Positions 9,652 to 22,729 of a stretch of DNA of 64,000 bases are shown here, piece after piece. Made by a program: the position numbers and the translations under genes. The notes under the pieces were generated by a model. That model ran no database searches. It was not told where the DNA came from and saw only the letters and a program-made list of their open reading frames with translations. Positions within the stretch are counted from its first letter, which is position 1; each line of letters starts with the position of its first letter. This DNA is from Mycolicibacterium llatzerense. Lineage in GTDB: Bacteria > Actinomycetota > Actinomycetes > Mycobacteriales > Mycobacteriaceae. The stretch is taken from the NCBI RefSeq assembly GCF_000878195.1, contig NZ_JXST01000021.1, positions 1-64,000 on the forward strand, given 5' to 3'.

Positions 9652-10020
9652 ATGAGCACTGTCACCGAGAACGTCCCCGAGGTCAGCCGCCCCAGCTCCG
9701 GTGCCCGCCTGGGTCGTGGGCTGAAGTACACCGTCGTCGGGCCGCTGCTGATCCTGCGCGGGGTGCTCGGGCTCGGCGTCGGCTCCACCCTCGGTACCGC
9801 GCGCTGGGTGGGCCGGCGGTGCCACCGCAGCGAGGATTCCGCGGGAGATCTCGCGGTGGTGGTGCAGTCCGGCGCCAACCGTCGCCGGCCGTTGCTCATC
9901 GCCGGTGCCACGGTCGCGGTGCTGGCCCTCGGCGGCATCACGTTCTCGATCGTGCGGCGCTCGATGCAGCCAGAGCCCTCTCCGCTGCCCCCGAGCGTGG
10001 ACGTGACGCCCCAGCCCTAG
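9652..10020 (+). CDS. cwsA: CwsA-like cell-wall synthesis membrane protein
   Basis: A 122-residue protein with an N-terminal segment GRGLKYTVVGPLLILRGVLG and one C-terminal transmembrane helix (LLIAGATVAVLALGGITFSI), then a short Pro-rich tail. This layout and its position next to ppiA match CwsA (Rv0008c/MSMEG_0023), which interacts with CrgA and Wag31 and helps keep rod shape. It is shorter than the M. tuberculosis protein (about 145), mainly in the middle coiled region. An in-frame TTG one codon earlier is the alternative start; I chose the ATG at 9652, preceded by GAGAGG. Confidence 0.72.
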   Translation: MSTVTENVPEVSRPSSGARLGRGLKYTVVGPLLILRGVLGLGVGSTLGTARWVGRRCHRSEDSAGDLAVVVQSGANRRRPLLIAGATVAVLALGGITFSIVRRSMQPEPSPLPPSVDVTPQP

Positions 10021-10036
10021 GTTTCCGCGTCGAGAC

Positions 10037-10076
10037 TGAGCTTGTGTGTCAGATCCGGATCTGACACACAAGCTCA
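10037..10076. terminator. Perfect 40-bp palindrome between convergent genes
   Basis: The two 20-bp halves are exact complements with no spacer; the centre is AGATCC/GGATCT at 10056/10057. It lies 17 bp after the cwsA stop and 7 bp before the stop of the convergent gene. In RNA it would form a very stable hairpin on either strand. Bidirectional termination is the simplest role; protein binding is possible. Confidence 0.6.
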
Positions 10077-10082
10077 TGTTCG

Positions 10083-10454
10083 TCAGCCCGCCTTGGTGCA
10101 GGCCGTGATGAGGGCCTCCGGGTCGGTCACGCTGACCCCCAGCTCCCGCAGCGTCACCGGTACACCGCAAACCTTGGCCTTGACGGGTGGGTCGATGGTC
10201 AGCGCCACCACGCCGTCGGACGAGCCGTTCACCAACCAGCGTCCGCGGAAGCCGTGTACACCCCAGGACGTGATGCGTCCTTCCCACCGGCTGGCCTCAG
10301 CGATGGAGCTCAGCGGGATCTCGGCGGCAAAACCCCACCCCATGGTCACGTGCAGCGCTCCGTCGCGCACTTCCACGCCGCTGTGCTTCGGCCCGAGACC
10401 GAACGGCACCGACAACGGAAGCATCCACTTCGCGTAGCTGATCTCTGTCGTCAT
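10083..10454 (-). CDS. Conserved hypothetical protein
   Basis: A 123-residue protein I do not recognise by name. It has no signal peptide or transmembrane helix. It looks like a compact beta-rich domain with segments such as VEVRDGALHVTMGWGFAAEI and GFRGRWLVNGSSDGVVALTI, suggesting a PH-like or lipid-binding barrel, though that is only an impression. TACTCT (10461-10466, minus strand) lies 6 nt before the ATG with no Shine-Dalgarno, so it is probably leaderless. It converges on cwsA. Confidence 0.6.
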   Translation of the reverse strand: MTTEISYAKWMLPLSVPFGLGPKHSGVEVRDGALHVTMGWGFAAEIPLSSIAEASRWEGRITSWGVHGFRGRWLVNGSSDGVVALTIDPPVKAKVCGVPVTLRELGVSVTDPEALITACTKAG

Positions 10455-10570
10455 GGGGGCAGAGTAGGACGGTGACGTTGGAGCGCCGTTGGAATCTCCG
10501 CTTGCGTCAGACGAGAAAAGCGGCCCCGATAGTCGCTATCGGAACCGCTTTGTGAACTGCTGTGGATTTG

Positions 10571-10643
10571 TGGAGCCTAGGAGATTCGAACTCCTGACAT
10601 CTGCCTTGCAAAGGCAGCGCTCTACCAACTGAGCTAAGGCCCC
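10571..10643 (-). tRNA. alaT: tRNA-Ala (anticodon TGC)
   Basis: The reverse complement begins GGGGCCTTAGCTCAGTTGGT, has anticodon loop TTTGCAA with anticodon TGC, a TTCGAAT T-loop, and ends AGGCTCC plus discriminator A. The acceptor stem pairs seven positions with one G-U. CCA is not encoded. It follows the tRNA-Ile gene on the same strand, the conserved ileT-alaT pair downstream of gyrA. Confidence 0.97.
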
Positions 10644-10753
10644 TCGACGGTGTCCGGAATTGAGTGCCAGACCTCTGCGCCATGCCGGGTCCGCCATACG
10701 AAGCCGGCGGCGACTGCGACCATGGCACCGAGCACCAGCAGAACCAATCTCAC
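10634..10753 (-). CDS. DLW-39-like 39-residue small protein
   Basis: A GTG-started frame of exactly 39 codons lies between tRNA-Ile and tRNA-Ala. Its stop lies inside the first 10 nt of tRNA-Ala. The peptide starts with a hydrophobic helix (RLVLLVLGAMVAVAAGFVW), then a basic patch and AEVWHSIPDT. GGAAGG lies 7 nt before the GTG. Actinobacteria have a family of tiny DLW-39 proteins near gyrA and these tRNAs, named for a D-L-W motif and 39-aa length; here the motif reads E-V-W. Length, hydrophobic N terminus, motif and context agree, but I cannot confirm homology without a profile search. Confidence 0.5.
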   Translation of the reverse strand: MRLVLLVLGAMVAVAAGFVWRTRHGAEVWHSIPDTVEGP

Positions 10754-10795
10754 GGTGCACCCTTCCGGTGGGGGAGTCGGTGACACCGACTTCCG

Positions 10796-10869
10796 TGGGC
10801 CTAGGAGGACTCGAACCTCCGACCTCTTCGTTATCAGCGAAGCGCTCTAACCGCCTGAGCTATAGGCCC
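10796..10869 (-). tRNA. ileT: tRNA-Ile (anticodon GAT)
   Basis: The reverse complement begins GGGCCTATAGCTCAGGCGGT. The anticodon stem CTTCG/CGAAG encloses loop CTGATAA with anticodon GAT. The T-arm contains GGTTCGAGT, and the 3' end is TAGGCCC plus A. It is 74 nt long with no encoded CCA, and lies downstream of the DUF3566 gene. Confidence 0.97.
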
Positions 10870-10959
10870 GAAAGTGGCCTTGCGGCCGAGCGATGAGATT
10901 ACCGTATGGGGACCTCTGCGCCCAAAACGCGACGTCAGTCGCGCCCGCAGGCCTGCCGA

Positions 10960-11844
10960 CTAGTCGCGATCGGCGAGCGTCACCTCAACCCCGCCGACCA
11001 GATCGGTCGTCAGGTTGTAGACGAACGCCGCGGCGGTGGCCATGGCCGTCAGCAGCACGATGTTGACCAACCCGACGAGGGTCGCGCCGCCGAAAATCGT
11101 ACTGGCAGAAACCAATTCACCGCCACTGCCGCCACCACTGGTGAGCAGATCGCCGACGTTGCTGTTGAGCTTGCTCCACACACCCATGCCACCGAGGACC
11201 AGGTAGAGGAACGCCACCGCGATCATCCAGACGAAGAACAGCGCCACCGACAGCACCAACGAGACCTTCAACACGCTCCACGGATCGACGTGGCGCACCT
11301 GCATGCTGGCCCGCACCGGGCCGTCCTGCCGGGCACCCACGCGGCTCCGTGGTGCCGCCGAACGTGCCGGGGCCGGCGAGACGGTGGCGACGGTGCTGCG
11401 CGGCTCCCGTGGTTCGCCCGACGCCCGACGCTGCGGCTGGCGGGACAGATCCGGGATCTCGCTGGCGTAGGCCGCCTCGGGCCGCGTCTCCGTCCGAACC
11501 GTCTCGGCCGTCCGGACGGGCTTCGGCGGCACGTTGCCCGTCGGAGTCACGGCCGGCACCGGGGGCACCGGCGGGACGTCGGGGGTGACGGCCGGCGTGA
11601 TGGTCGTCTCGGCTTCGGAGGCCGAACCTCCGCTGCCGCTGACGAACCGGTTGAGCCGGTCATCCAGGCTCTGCCCGGCGGCCGCGGGCGCGTCCGCCGG
11701 AGCTCCCGTGCGGGCCCGCTGCCAGGGCGGCGCTTCGCCGCCCTGGTCGGCCGCATGGGCGCCGCCACCCGATCCGGCAGGCCCGTTGTTGCTCGCGGGT
11801 CCGTCACCGGTACGGGTGTATCCCGGCTCGTTCGGGGAACTCAC
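10960..11844 (-). CDS. DUF3566 membrane protein (Rv0007-like)
   Basis: A 294-residue protein. The first about 180 residues are low-complexity, rich in Pro/Ala/Gly/Ser and probably disordered. The C-terminal DUF3566 domain has two transmembrane helices, near [20 protein letters not shown] and [20 protein letters not shown]. It follows gyrA on the same strand with 43 bp between, as Rv0007 does. The function is unknown; it is probably an inner-membrane protein with a cytoplasmic disordered tail. Confidence 0.88.
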   Translation of the reverse strand: MSSPNEPGYTRTGDGPASNNGPAGSGGGAHAADQGGEAPPWQRARTGAPADAPAAAGQSLDDRLNRFVSGSGGSASEAETTITPAVTPDVPPVPPVPAVTPTGNVPPKPVRTAETVRTETRPEAAYASEIPDLSRQPQRRASGEPREPRSTVATVSPAPARSAAPRSRVGARQDGPVRASMQVRHVDPWSVLKVSLVLSVALFFVWMIAVAFLYLVLGGMGVWSKLNSNVGDLLTSGGGSGGELVSASTIFGGATLVGLVNIVLLTAMATAAAFVYNLTTDLVGGVEVTLADRD

Positions 11845-11887
11845 CTGGCGGCTCCTTCAATCAGTGCGGCTGCGGGCAGCCGCAGCA

Positions 11888-14404
11888 CTACGTTTCGTCG
11901 GTCTCGGTCGCGGTTTCGGTCTCGACGTCGATATCGTCGTCACCTTCGGCCTCTTCGGCGTTGCGCGCGACGGCAATCAGTGTGTCGCCCTCACCCAGGT
12001 TCATCAACCGCACACCCTTGGTCTGCCGCCCAGCCTTGCGCACCTGACGTGCCGCGGTCCGGATGACACCACCGCCGGAAGTGATGGCGTACAGCTCGGT
12101 CTCGTCATCGACGATCAACGCTCCGACCAGACTGCCACGCTTCGGGTCGTACTGGATCGTGAGGATGCCCTTGCCGCCGCGGCCCTGCGCGGTGTACTCG
12201 TCGATGGCCGTCCGCTTGGCGTAACCGCCCGCGGTCGCGACCAACAGGTAGGTGTCCGGGATCACGACGTTGAGCGACAGCAGCCGGTCGTCCTCGTTGA
12301 ACCGCATGCCCTGCACACCGGAGGTGGCCCGGCCCATCGGCCGCAGCGCCTCGTCGGTCGCCGAGAAGCGGATGGACTGGCCGTTGGCGGACACCAGCAG
12401 CAGGTCCTCTTCGGCGGAGCACAGCACCGCACCGACCAGTTCGTCACCGTCGCGCAGGTTGATCGCGACGATGCCGCCGGAACGGTTCGAGTCGAAGTCG
12501 GCCAGCTTGGACTTCTTCACCAGACCGTTGCGGGTGGCGAGCACCAGGTAGGGCGCGTCCTCGTAGCTCTTGATCTGGATGACCTGAGCGATGCGCTCTT
12601 CCGGCTGGAAGGCCAGCAGGTTCGCCACGTGCTGACCACGCGCGATCCGCGAGGCCTCGGGCAGTTCGTAGGCCTTGGCCCGGTACACCCGGCCCTGCGT
12701 GGTGAAGAACAGGATCCAGTCGTGCGTGGAGCACACGAAGAAGTGGTTGACGATGTCGTCCTGCTTGAGCCCGGCACCCTGCACACCCTTGCCGCCGCGC
12801 TTCTGGCTGCGGTACAGGTCGGTCTTGGTCCGCTTGGCGTAGCCGGTCTCGGTGATGGTGACGACGACGTCCTCGCGCTGGATGAGGTCCTCGTCGGCGA
12901 CGTCACCCTCCCCCGCAATGATCCGGGTACGACGGTCGTCGCCGTACTTGTCGGCGATCTCCTTGAGCTCGTCGTGGACGATGGCGCGCTGCCGCTCGGG
13001 CTTGGCCAGGATGTCCTCGAGGTCTGCGATCTCGGCCTCGATCTTGGCCAGGTCGTCGACGATGCGCTGACGTTCCAGGGCGGCGAGGCGACGCAGCTGC
13101 ATGTCGAGGATGGCCTGCGCCTGGATCTCGTCGACTTCGAGCAGTTCCATCAAGCCGCCCCGGGCTGCGTCGGCGTTCGGGGAGGCCCGGATCAGCGCGA
13201 TGACTTCGTCAAGGGCGTCAAGGGCTTTCACCAAGCCGCGCAAGATGTGAGCGCGCTCGTTGGCCTTCCGCAACCGGTACCGGGTGCGCCGGATGATCAC
13301 GTCGAGCTGGTGCGTGACGTAGTACCGGATCATCTGATCGAGCCGCAGGGTGCGTGGCACGCCGTCGACGATCGACAGCATGTTGGCACCGAAGCTGGTC
13401 TGCAGCTGAGTGTGCTTGTAGAGGTTGTTCAGCACCACCTTGGCGACCGCGTCACGCTTGAGGTCGATGACGATGCGCAGACCGACACGGTCGCTGGACT
13501 CGTTGTCGATGTTCGCGATACCGGCGATCCGGCCGTCGCGCACCAGGTCGGCCACCGATCCGATGAAGTTGTCGTGGTTGACCTGGTAGGGCAGCTCGGT
13601 GATGACGAGCGAGGTGCGGCCCTTGGCGTCTTCCTCGATCTCGACGACACCGCGCATGCGCACCGAGCCGCGGCCGGTGCGGTAGGTGTCGGAGATGCCC
13701 TGCGTCCCGACGATCAGGCCGTGGGTGGGGAAGTCCGGGCCCTTGACCCGCTCCATGCACGCTTCGAGGGTGGCTTCCTCATCGGCTTCGTGGTTCTCCA
13801 GGCACCAGTACACGGCCTCTGCCAGTTCGCGGAGGTTGTGTGGCGGGATGTTGGTGGCCATACCGACGGCGATGCCGCCGGAGCCGTTGGCCAGCAGGTT
13901 CGGGAACCGGCTGGGCAGGACGGTCGGCTCTTGCACGCGGCCGTCGTAGTTGGGGATGAAATCGACTGTCTCCTCGTCGATTTCGCGCAGCATCTCCATG
14001 GCCAGCGGGGTGAGGCGGGCCTCGGTGTAACGCATGGCGGCGGCGGGGTCGTTGCCCGGCGAGCCGAAGTTGCCCTGGCCGTCGACCAGCGGGTACCGCA
14101 GCGACCACGGCTGGGCCATGCGGACGAGGGTGTCGTAGATCGACGAGTCGCCGTGCGGGTGGTAGTTACCCATGGTCTCGGCGACCGAGCGTGCCGACTT
14201 GGCATGCGAACGATCCGGCCGGAACCCCGAGTCGTACATCGCGTAGAGCACGCGGCGGTGTACCGGCTTGAGGCCGTCTCGGACCTCGGGGAGGGCACGG
14301 CCGACGATGACGCTCATGGCGTAATCGATGTAGCTGCGCTGCATCTCCTGCTGGATGTCAACCGGTTCGATGCGGTCGCCCGCGGGCGGCATGGTGTCGG
14401 TCAT
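11888..14404 (-). CDS. gyrA: DNA gyrase subunit A
   Basis: The 838-residue breakage-reunion subunit of gyrase introduces negative supercoils together with GyrB. The catalytic-tyrosine motif reads [11 protein letters not shown] near 120-130, the GyrA box QRGGKGVQG lies in the C-terminal half, and the beta-pinwheel domain ends in an acidic tail. The quinolone-resistance region reads [13 protein letters not shown]; residue Ser87 equals position 90 of M. tuberculosis GyrA, which there is Ala (codon 14144-14146). The start ATG has GGAGAAGG upstream. It is separated from gyrB by 80 bp containing a parS-like site. Confidence 0.98.
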   Translation of the reverse strand: MTDTMPPAGDRIEPVDIQQEMQRSYIDYAMSVIVGRALPEVRDGLKPVHRRVLYAMYDSGFRPDRSHAKSARSVAETMGNYHPHGDSSIYDTLVRMAQPWSLRYPLVDGQGNFGSPGNDPAAAMRYTEARLTPLAMEMLREIDEETVDFIPNYDGRVQEPTVLPSRFPNLLANGSGGIAVGMATNIPPHNLRELAEAVYWCLENHEADEEATLEACMERVKGPDFPTHGLIVGTQGISDTYRTGRGSVRMRGVVEIEEDAKGRTSLVITELPYQVNHDNFIGSVADLVRDGRIAGIANIDNESSDRVGLRIVIDLKRDAVAKVVLNNLYKHTQLQTSFGANMLSIVDGVPRTLRLDQMIRYYVTHQLDVIIRRTRYRLRKANERAHILRGLVKALDALDEVIALIRASPNADAARGGLMELLEVDEIQAQAILDMQLRRLAALERQRIVDDLAKIEAEIADLEDILAKPERQRAIVHDELKEIADKYGDDRRTRIIAGEGDVADEDLIQREDVVVTITETGYAKRTKTDLYRSQKRGGKGVQGAGLKQDDIVNHFFVCSTHDWILFFTTQGRVYRAKAYELPEASRIARGQHVANLLAFQPEERIAQVIQIKSYEDAPYLVLATRNGLVKKSKLADFDSNRSGGIVAINLRDGDELVGAVLCSAEEDLLLVSANGQSIRFSATDEALRPMGRATSGVQGMRFNEDDRLLSLNVVIPDTYLLVATAGGYAKRTAIDEYTAQGRGGKGILTIQYDPKRGSLVGALIVDDETELYAITSGGGVIRTAARQVRKAGRQTKGVRLMNLGEGDTLIAVARNAEEAEGDDDIDVETETATETDET

Positions 14405-14422
14405 CGAATTCCTTCTCCGGAT

Positions 14423-14438
14423 TGTTTCACGTTAAACA
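14423..14438. other. parS: parS-like ParB binding site (gyrB-gyrA gap)
   Basis: TGTTTCACGTTAAACA differs at one base from the consensus TGTTTCACGTGAAACA. It is intergenic, 18 bp before the gyrA start. Confidence 0.75.
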
Positions 14439-14484
14439 TTGATTTTTGGTGGTCGGGCTGAGCCGGACTCACAGTCTCTGATCG

Positions 14485-17335
<2,851 letters not shown>

Positions 17336-17339
<4 letters not shown>

Positions 17340-18502
17340 GCGTCCACCACCGAAATCCGCCCGCCGTCGTCGTCGTCGCGCATCACCACATTGATCCGGG
17401 TGCCGTCCCAGTCCTGGGGAATGTCATCGGGCACCGCGGCAGTGACCAAAACCTGCTCCGCCGATTGTGCCACGTCAGCGAGCGCCCGACGGCGTGCCGA
17501 ATCGAGTTCGGCGAAGACATCATCAAGGAGTAGGACCGGGTCGGTGCCGTCGGTGCGCAGCAGTTCGTACGCGCCCAGCCGCAGCGCCAGGGCCATGGAC
17601 CACGATTCGCCGTGGCTGGCAAAACCTTTCGCGAGCTGGTCGCCGAGGCGCAGCTCGAGATCATCGCGGTGCGGACCGACCAGACACACACCGCGCTCGA
17701 GTTCCGCGGTTCGACGCCGGGTGAGTTCGTCGAGCAGTGCGGTCTGATACGCCGCGATGTCGGTCGACCCGGTGCCGGCCTGTTCCTCGACGGCCGCCAC
17801 GGAACTGCGGTAGCGCACCGATGCGGGCCGCGACGACGGCGCCAGCAGGTGGTAGGCCTTCGTGATCTCCGGGTGCAACTCGTTGATCAGGTCGACGCGG
17901 GCCGCGATGAGCTCGGCACCGTGACTGGCCAGGTGACCGTCCCAGACATCGAGAGTTTCCAGCGCGCCGGCATCACTGCCGCGAAAACGGCTGGCGCCCG
18001 CGGATTTCAGCAGCGCGGTGCGCTGCCGGACGACTTTTTCGTAATCCGCGCGCACCCCACCCAACCGGGGCCGACGGGTGCTGGCCAGTTCATCGAGATA
18101 GCGCCGGCGCTCGCCGGGATCGCCGCGAACCAACGACAAATCTTCGGGTGCGAACAACACCGCCCGAAGGGCGCCGAGAATTTCGCGGGCCGACCGGACG
18201 GGGGAGCGGTTCAGCCGGGCTTTGTTCGCGCGGCCCGCGGTGATGTCGAGATCCACCGCAAGTTCCCGGCCCTCGTTGACCACGATGGTGGACACCACCG
18301 CCCGCTCACAGCCAGACCGGATCAAGGGTGCGTCGGACGCCACCCGGTGAGACCCGAGCGTGGCGGTATACCACAGGGCCTCAACGATATTGGTCTTGCC
18401 GAAACCGTTCTGGCCGACGAACACGGTCCGACCCGGAGCCAGTTCCAGGTCGAGCCGCGGCCATGATCGGAAGTCGGTCAGGGTGAGCTGTCGAACGAAC
18501 AC
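17336..18502 (-). CDS. recF: RecF, recombination mediator ATPase
   Basis: A 388-residue SMC-like ABC ATPase. Walker A reads [15 protein letters not shown] near 29-43, the signature region lies near [15 protein letters not shown], and Walker B reads [14 protein letters not shown]. It binds gapped duplex DNA and helps load RecA. The start is GTG 18502 immediately before the gnd stop, so gnd and recF are coupled. Length agrees with M. tuberculosis RecF (385). Confidence 0.96.
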
Positions 18503-19396
18503 CTAGCCGGACTTACTGACCCTCTGCACGGCGTGGCCACCGAACTGATTACGAAGTGCTGCAACGGCTTTCATGGTCGGCGAGTCCTCCTGTCGAGACA
18601 GGAACCGCGCGAACAGCGACGCCGCGATGCCCGGCACGGGGACCCGCAACCGAATGGCTTCCTCGACCGTCCACCGGCCTTCACCGGAGTCCTCGGTGTA
18701 GCCGCTGATGTCGGCCAACTGGGGATCTTCCTTGAGCGCCTTGGCCAGCAGCTGCTGCAGCCAGGAGCGCACGACGGTGCCGTTGGACCAGGCCTGGTAG
18801 ACCGCCTGCGGACTCTTGATCAACGGCTCGGCGGCGAGCATCTCGTAACCCTCGCCGTAGGCAGTCATCAGCGCGTACTCGACGCCGTTGTGCACCATTT
18901 TGGCGAAATGTCCGGCACCGACCGGGCCGGCGTGGACGAAGCCGTCGGCGAGATCTCCCTCGGGCCGCAGCGTCTCGAAGATCGGCATGACGCGCGCGAC
19001 GTCGTCGTCACTGCCGCCGATCATCAGGCCGTAGCCCTCGGTCAATCCCCAGACGCCACCGGAAACGCCGGCATCGATGAAGCCGATACCCTTGTCCACC
19101 AACATTTTTGCGTGAATACCGTCTTCGGTGTAGCGCGAGTTGCCGCCATCGATCACCAGGTCACCGGAGCTCAGCACCCCGGCGAGATCCTCGATGGTCT
19201 CGCGGGTGATCTCACCCGAGGGCACCATGACCCAGACCACGCGCGGCGCTTCGAGCTGCTCGGCGAGGGCCGCGAGTGACGGCACGTCGCTGACCTCGGG
19301 CCGTGGGTCGTATCCGATGACTTCGTGGCCGCCACCGCGCAGACGCTCGCGCATGTTGAAGCCCATTTTTCCGAGGCCGATCAACCCCAGCTGCAT
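18503..19396 (-). CDS. gnd: 6-phosphogluconate dehydrogenase (decarboxylating), short form
   Basis: A 297-residue enzyme with an N-terminal Rossmann motif GLIGLGKMGFNMRERL, substrate motif GVSGGVWGLTEGYGLMIGG and the catalytic Lys region GAGHFAKMVHNGVEYALM. It oxidises 6-phosphogluconate to ribulose 5-phosphate in the pentose phosphate pathway. The short YqeC/GndA-type length (about 300) suggests the form often using NAD+. It is inserted between dnaN and recF, as in M. smegmatis but not M. tuberculosis. Confidence 0.93.
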   Translation of the reverse strand: MQLGLIGLGKMGFNMRERLRGGGHEVIGYDPRPEVSDVPSLAALAEQLEAPRVVWVMVPSGEITRETIEDLAGVLSSGDLVIDGGNSRYTEDGIHAKMLVDKGIGFIDAGVSGGVWGLTEGYGLMIGGSDDDVARVMPIFETLRPEGDLADGFVHAGPVGAGHFAKMVHNGVEYALMTAYGEGYEMLAAEPLIKSPQAVYQAWSNGTVVRSWLQQLLAKALKEDPQLADISGYTEDSGEGRWTVEEAIRLRVPVPGIAASLFARFLSRQEDSPTMKAVAALRNQFGGHAVQRVSKSG

Positions 19397-19424
19397 GTGT
19401 GCGTCCTCCGCTGTTCGGTTCCGG

Positions 19425-20615
19425 TCAGCCCGGCAGGCGCACTGGCATCAACAAGTACACGTAGTCGGTGTCCCCGGCGGGGAACGGTCCGGATCCCGAG
19501 TACTGATTCTCCCCGGCCGGACGCAACACCGCAGGCTTGCTGGGGGTGGTGAAGCCGAAAGTGACGCGGTCGGCGTGCAGCGAACCCAGCCCGTCGGTGA
19601 GATAGGTGGGGTTGAACGCGATGGTCAGCGGCTCACCGTAGAACTCGACCGGCAGGTCTTCCTCGGCGCGACCGACGTCGTCGGCACCGGCCGACAGCCG
19701 CAAGATGTCGTCGGCGAACTCCATCCGAACCTGGGCACCACGGTCGGCGACCAGCGCGACACGCTTGATGGCCTCGGCGAGCTCGGCGACACCGATGGTG
19801 GCCACTGCGGTGTGCTCAGCCGGCAGCAGCTGGCGGAATTTCGGGAATTCGGCATCCAGCAGGCGTGTGGTGGTGCGCTTGCCGTTGCTGCGGATACCCA
19901 GCATCCCGTCCTTGCCGACAGCCTGTCCGGCGCCCAGCGACAGGTGCACCTCGTTGCCGTCGGATCCGGACTTGGCCGACTCCGCGAGGGTCTTGGCCGG
20001 AACCAGCACGGCGGCCTCGAGATCCGGCACCGCGGAATTCCACGTGAGCTCACGGACCGCGAGACGGAAGCGGTCGGTGGCCGCCAGGACGACCTTCTCG
20101 CCCGAGATCTCGACGCGGACACCGGTCAGCATCGGCAGGGTGTCATCACGGCCGGCGGCGACCGCCACCTGTCCGATGGCCTCGGAGAAGACGCTGGCGG
20201 GCACGACGCCGGTCTCGTCCGGCAGCGCCGGCAGCGCGGGGTAGTCCTCGACCGCCATGGTCGGCAGCGAGAAGCGGGCGCTACCGCAGCTCAGCGCCAC
20301 CCGGGTGCCTTCGACGCTCAGTTCGACGGGCTTGGCCGGCAGGGCGCGAGTGATGTCCGAGAGCAGCTTGCCCGACACCAAAACGCTTCCGGGAGAAGAG
20401 ATTTCAGCTGCGACGCGAACTTCGGCAGACACCTCGTAGTCGTATCCGGAGATGGTCAGACCGTCGTCGGAGCCGGTCAGCAGCACACCGGCCAGGACCG
20501 GGTTCAGCGGCCGGGACGGCAGGATCCGGGCCACCCAGGCCACGGCGTCGGCGAAATCTTCCCGAACCAGACGGAACTTCAAATCGGTCAGACCCGCTGT
20601 CGTCGCCACGTCCAT
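19425..20615 (-). CDS. dnaN: DNA polymerase III beta sliding clamp
   Basis: A 396-residue clamp of three repeated domains, ending [12 protein letters not shown], the usual DnaN C terminus. I chose ATG 20615 rather than a start 33 codons upstream because it has AAGGGA upstream and gives [20 protein letters not shown] and the usual clamp length. It tethers polymerase III to DNA. It is the first gene after oriC on the left arm. Confidence 0.97.
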   Translation of the reverse strand: MDVATTAGLTDLKFRLVREDFADAVAWVARILPSRPLNPVLAGVLLTGSDDGLTISGYDYEVSAEVRVAAEISSPGSVLVSGKLLSDITRALPAKPVELSVEGTRVALSCGSARFSLPTMAVEDYPALPALPDETGVVPASVFSEAIGQVAVAAGRDDTLPMLTGVRVEISGEKVVLAATDRFRLAVRELTWNSAVPDLEAAVLVPAKTLAESAKSGSDGNEVHLSLGAGQAVGKDGMLGIRSNGKRTTTRLLDAEFPKFRQLLPAEHTAVATIGVAELAEAIKRVALVADRGAQVRMEFADDILRLSAGADDVGRAEEDLPVEFYGEPLTIAFNPTYLTDGLGSLHADRVTFGFTTPSKPAVLRPAGENQYSGSGPFPAGDTDYVYLLMPVRLPG

Positions 20616-21242
20616 AGCGTCCCTTCGCTGTAACCCCACCACGCTTGCCTGCCGGATCCCGCCGTGAGGCGAAGGCACCACGCATCGGCGTTGGTTCCGG
20701 CTATCGAACAACACCGTAGAGCGTTCCGCGTGAAGTTGAAAGCTAAACGATCAGGCCGGAGAGCGCGCGATGACCCCCGGAAACCTGTCGGGATCCGGTT
20801 GTCCACCGGGAGTTTCCCCACCGGACTGCTTTTAGAAGAAGATCTAGAGAGATCTAAAGGTATTAGTAATAGGGGCTGTGCACGCTGTGGATGGATCCAC
20901 GGAGTTGCTGGTGGGGGGCTCACCGGCGGGATCCGGGCCTGTGCGCAGACTGTGCAGGCGCCGTTAATCCAATCCGTGTATTTGTGGAGCGATCTGGCCG
21001 TGTGGATTGTTCTGAGCAAAATCCCAGGGTTTATCCCATGTAGTACACAGCGCTGTGCACAGCCGAATCGTGTGACAAAAGATGCCTGTGATGCCAAAGT
21101 TTTTTCTGACGAACCGGCTCGACGGCGCGAAAATCGGCCTGGATCTCGTCGGATCCGGGCGATGGGAAGAGCACGCTTGTGCCGAAAAACAACACCGGCC
21201 CGCAGGCGTGATCGCCCGGGGCCGGTGTTGGAAGAGACGGAT
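20616..21242. other. oriC: Replication origin oriC (dnaN-dnaA intergenic region)
   Basis: This 627-bp gene-free gap between dnaA and dnaN is the conserved site of mycobacterial oriC. Near 20829-20872 lies the only strongly AT-rich stretch, with an AGATCT-AGAG-AGATCT inverted repeat at 20840-20855, a candidate unwinding element. DnaA-box-like 9-mers are TTGTCCACC 20799, and on the other strand TGTGGATGG 20886, TGTGGAGCG 20983 and TGTGGATTG 21001. All are one or more bases off TT(G/A)TCCACA. Nested palindromes CACAGCGCTGTG (21046-21057) and GCTGTGCACAGC (21052-21063) lie on the dnaA side. Confidence 0.88.
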
Positions 21243-22712
21243 TCAGTGCTTGGAACGCTGCCGGATCCGGGTGGTGAGCTCTTTGACGTGATCGAAAACC
21301 TCACGCCGCGAAGCCATTTCCTTCTTGATCTTGCGCTCGGCGTACATCACCGTGGTGTGGTCGCGGCCGAAGGCCTGGCCGATCCGCGGCAATGACAGGT
21401 CCGTGAGCTCCCGGCACAGATACATGGCGATCTGCCGGGAGAGCGCGACGGCGCGGGTCTTTCCGGGGCCGCGAAGCTCCTCGACGCTGGTCTCGAAGTA
21501 CTCGGCCGTGGCCGCCATGATCGTGGCGATACTGATCTGGGTGGTGCCGGCGTCGGCGATGAGATCTCGCAGCACAATCTCAGCCAGGGACTTGTCGATC
21601 ATCGTCTTGTTGAGCGACGCGAACGCCGTCACGCGGATCAACGCACCCTCGAGCTCGCGGATATTGCGGTCGATGCGACTGGCAATCAGCTCCAGCACGT
21701 CGTCCGGCACATCCAGCCGATCCATCTGCGCCTTCTTGCGCAGGATCGCGATGCGGGTCTCCAGCTCGGGCGGCTGAACGTCGGTGATCAGACCCCATTC
21801 GAACCGGGTGCGCAGCCGGTCTTCCAGCGTCGCAAGCTGTTTCGGCGGCCGGTCCGACGAGATGACGATCTGCTTGTTCGCGTTGTGCAGCGTATTGAAG
21901 GTATGGAAGAACTCTTCCTGAGTGCTTTCCTTGCCTTCGATGAACTGGATGTCATCGACCAGCAGCACGTCGATATCGCGGAAGCTGCGCTTGAACGACG
22001 CCGTCCGGTCGTCACGCAACGAGTTGATGAAGTCGTTGGTGAACTGCTCGGTCGAGACGTACTTGACTCGCATGCCCGGGAAGAGCTTCTGTGCGTAATT
22101 GCCCGCCGCGTGCAGTAGGTGCGTCTTGCCCAGACCCGACTCACCCCAGATGAACAGTGGGTTGTAGGCCCGGGCCGGCGCCTCGGCGATGGCCAATGTC
22201 GCGGCGTGCGCGAACCGGTTGGACGCCCCGATGACGAAGGTGTCGAAGGTGTAGCGCCGGTTGAGGCTCAGATCAGCGGATTCGTCGGCGGGCGGCCGGT
22301 TGAAGTACCGGGGCCAGCTCTCCTCAGCGCTCGAGAGCTCTTCGCTGTCGTCGTCGAGGTCGTCGGCCGCGGTGAGGGGCTCGGGTTCGGGGGCCTCAGC
22401 CGGCTCCGAGGGCACCGACCGGTCGTCGGTGTCCGGGACCGCGATACGAACGCCCAGGTCAACGCGCTGTCCGAGGTGCCGGCTCAACGCGGCGATGATC
22501 GGTTCGCGCAGGTGGCGTTCGATCTCGTTCTGGACGAATTGGGTCGGCACCGACAGCAACGCGAAACCTTCGGTCAGCACCAGCGGCTGAACCATGCGCA
22601 ACCAGGCCCGCTGTTGGGCGGTCAGCGTCGTGGTGCCGCCGAGGTCACCGTTGAGTTCGGCAACCACGCTTTTCCAGATGTCGGTGAACGATGCACCCGG
22701 GCTAGCGGTCAA
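21243..22712 (-). CDS. dnaA: DnaA, chromosomal replication initiator
   Basis: A 489-residue initiator with four domains: an N-terminal interaction domain, an acidic linker (about 100-150), an AAA+ ATPase (Walker [16 protein letters not shown]; Walker [10 protein letters not shown]) and a C-terminal DnaA-box binding domain with the signature [10 protein letters not shown]. The start is TTG at 22712, as in other mycobacteria, with GAGGGGG upstream. It melts oriC and loads the helicase. Confidence 0.98.
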   Translation of the reverse strand: MTASPGASFTDIWKSVVAELNGDLGGTTTLTAQQRAWLRMVQPLVLTEGFALLSVPTQFVQNEIERHLREPIIAALSRHLGQRVDLGVRIAVPDTDDRSVPSEPAEAPEPEPLTAADDLDDDSEELSSAEESWPRYFNRPPADESADLSLNRRYTFDTFVIGASNRFAHAATLAIAEAPARAYNPLFIWGESGLGKTHLLHAAGNYAQKLFPGMRVKYVSTEQFTNDFINSLRDDRTASFKRSFRDIDVLLVDDIQFIEGKESTQEEFFHTFNTLHNANKQIVISSDRPPKQLATLEDRLRTRFEWGLITDVQPPELETRIAILRKKAQMDRLDVPDDVLELIASRIDRNIRELEGALIRVTAFASLNKTMIDKSLAEIVLRDLIADAGTTQISIATIMAATAEYFETSVEELRGPGKTRAVALSRQIAMYLCRELTDLSLPRIGQAFGRDHTTVMYAERKIKKEMASRREVFDHVKELTTRIRQRSKH

Positions 22713-22729
22713 CGACTACTACCCCCTCG

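Noticed and set aside
11534-14461. A 975-codon plus-strand frame antisense to gyrA
   Set aside because: It is the mirror of a clear GyrA frame and has biased, non-protein-like composition (Val/Asp/Gly/His/Gln rich).
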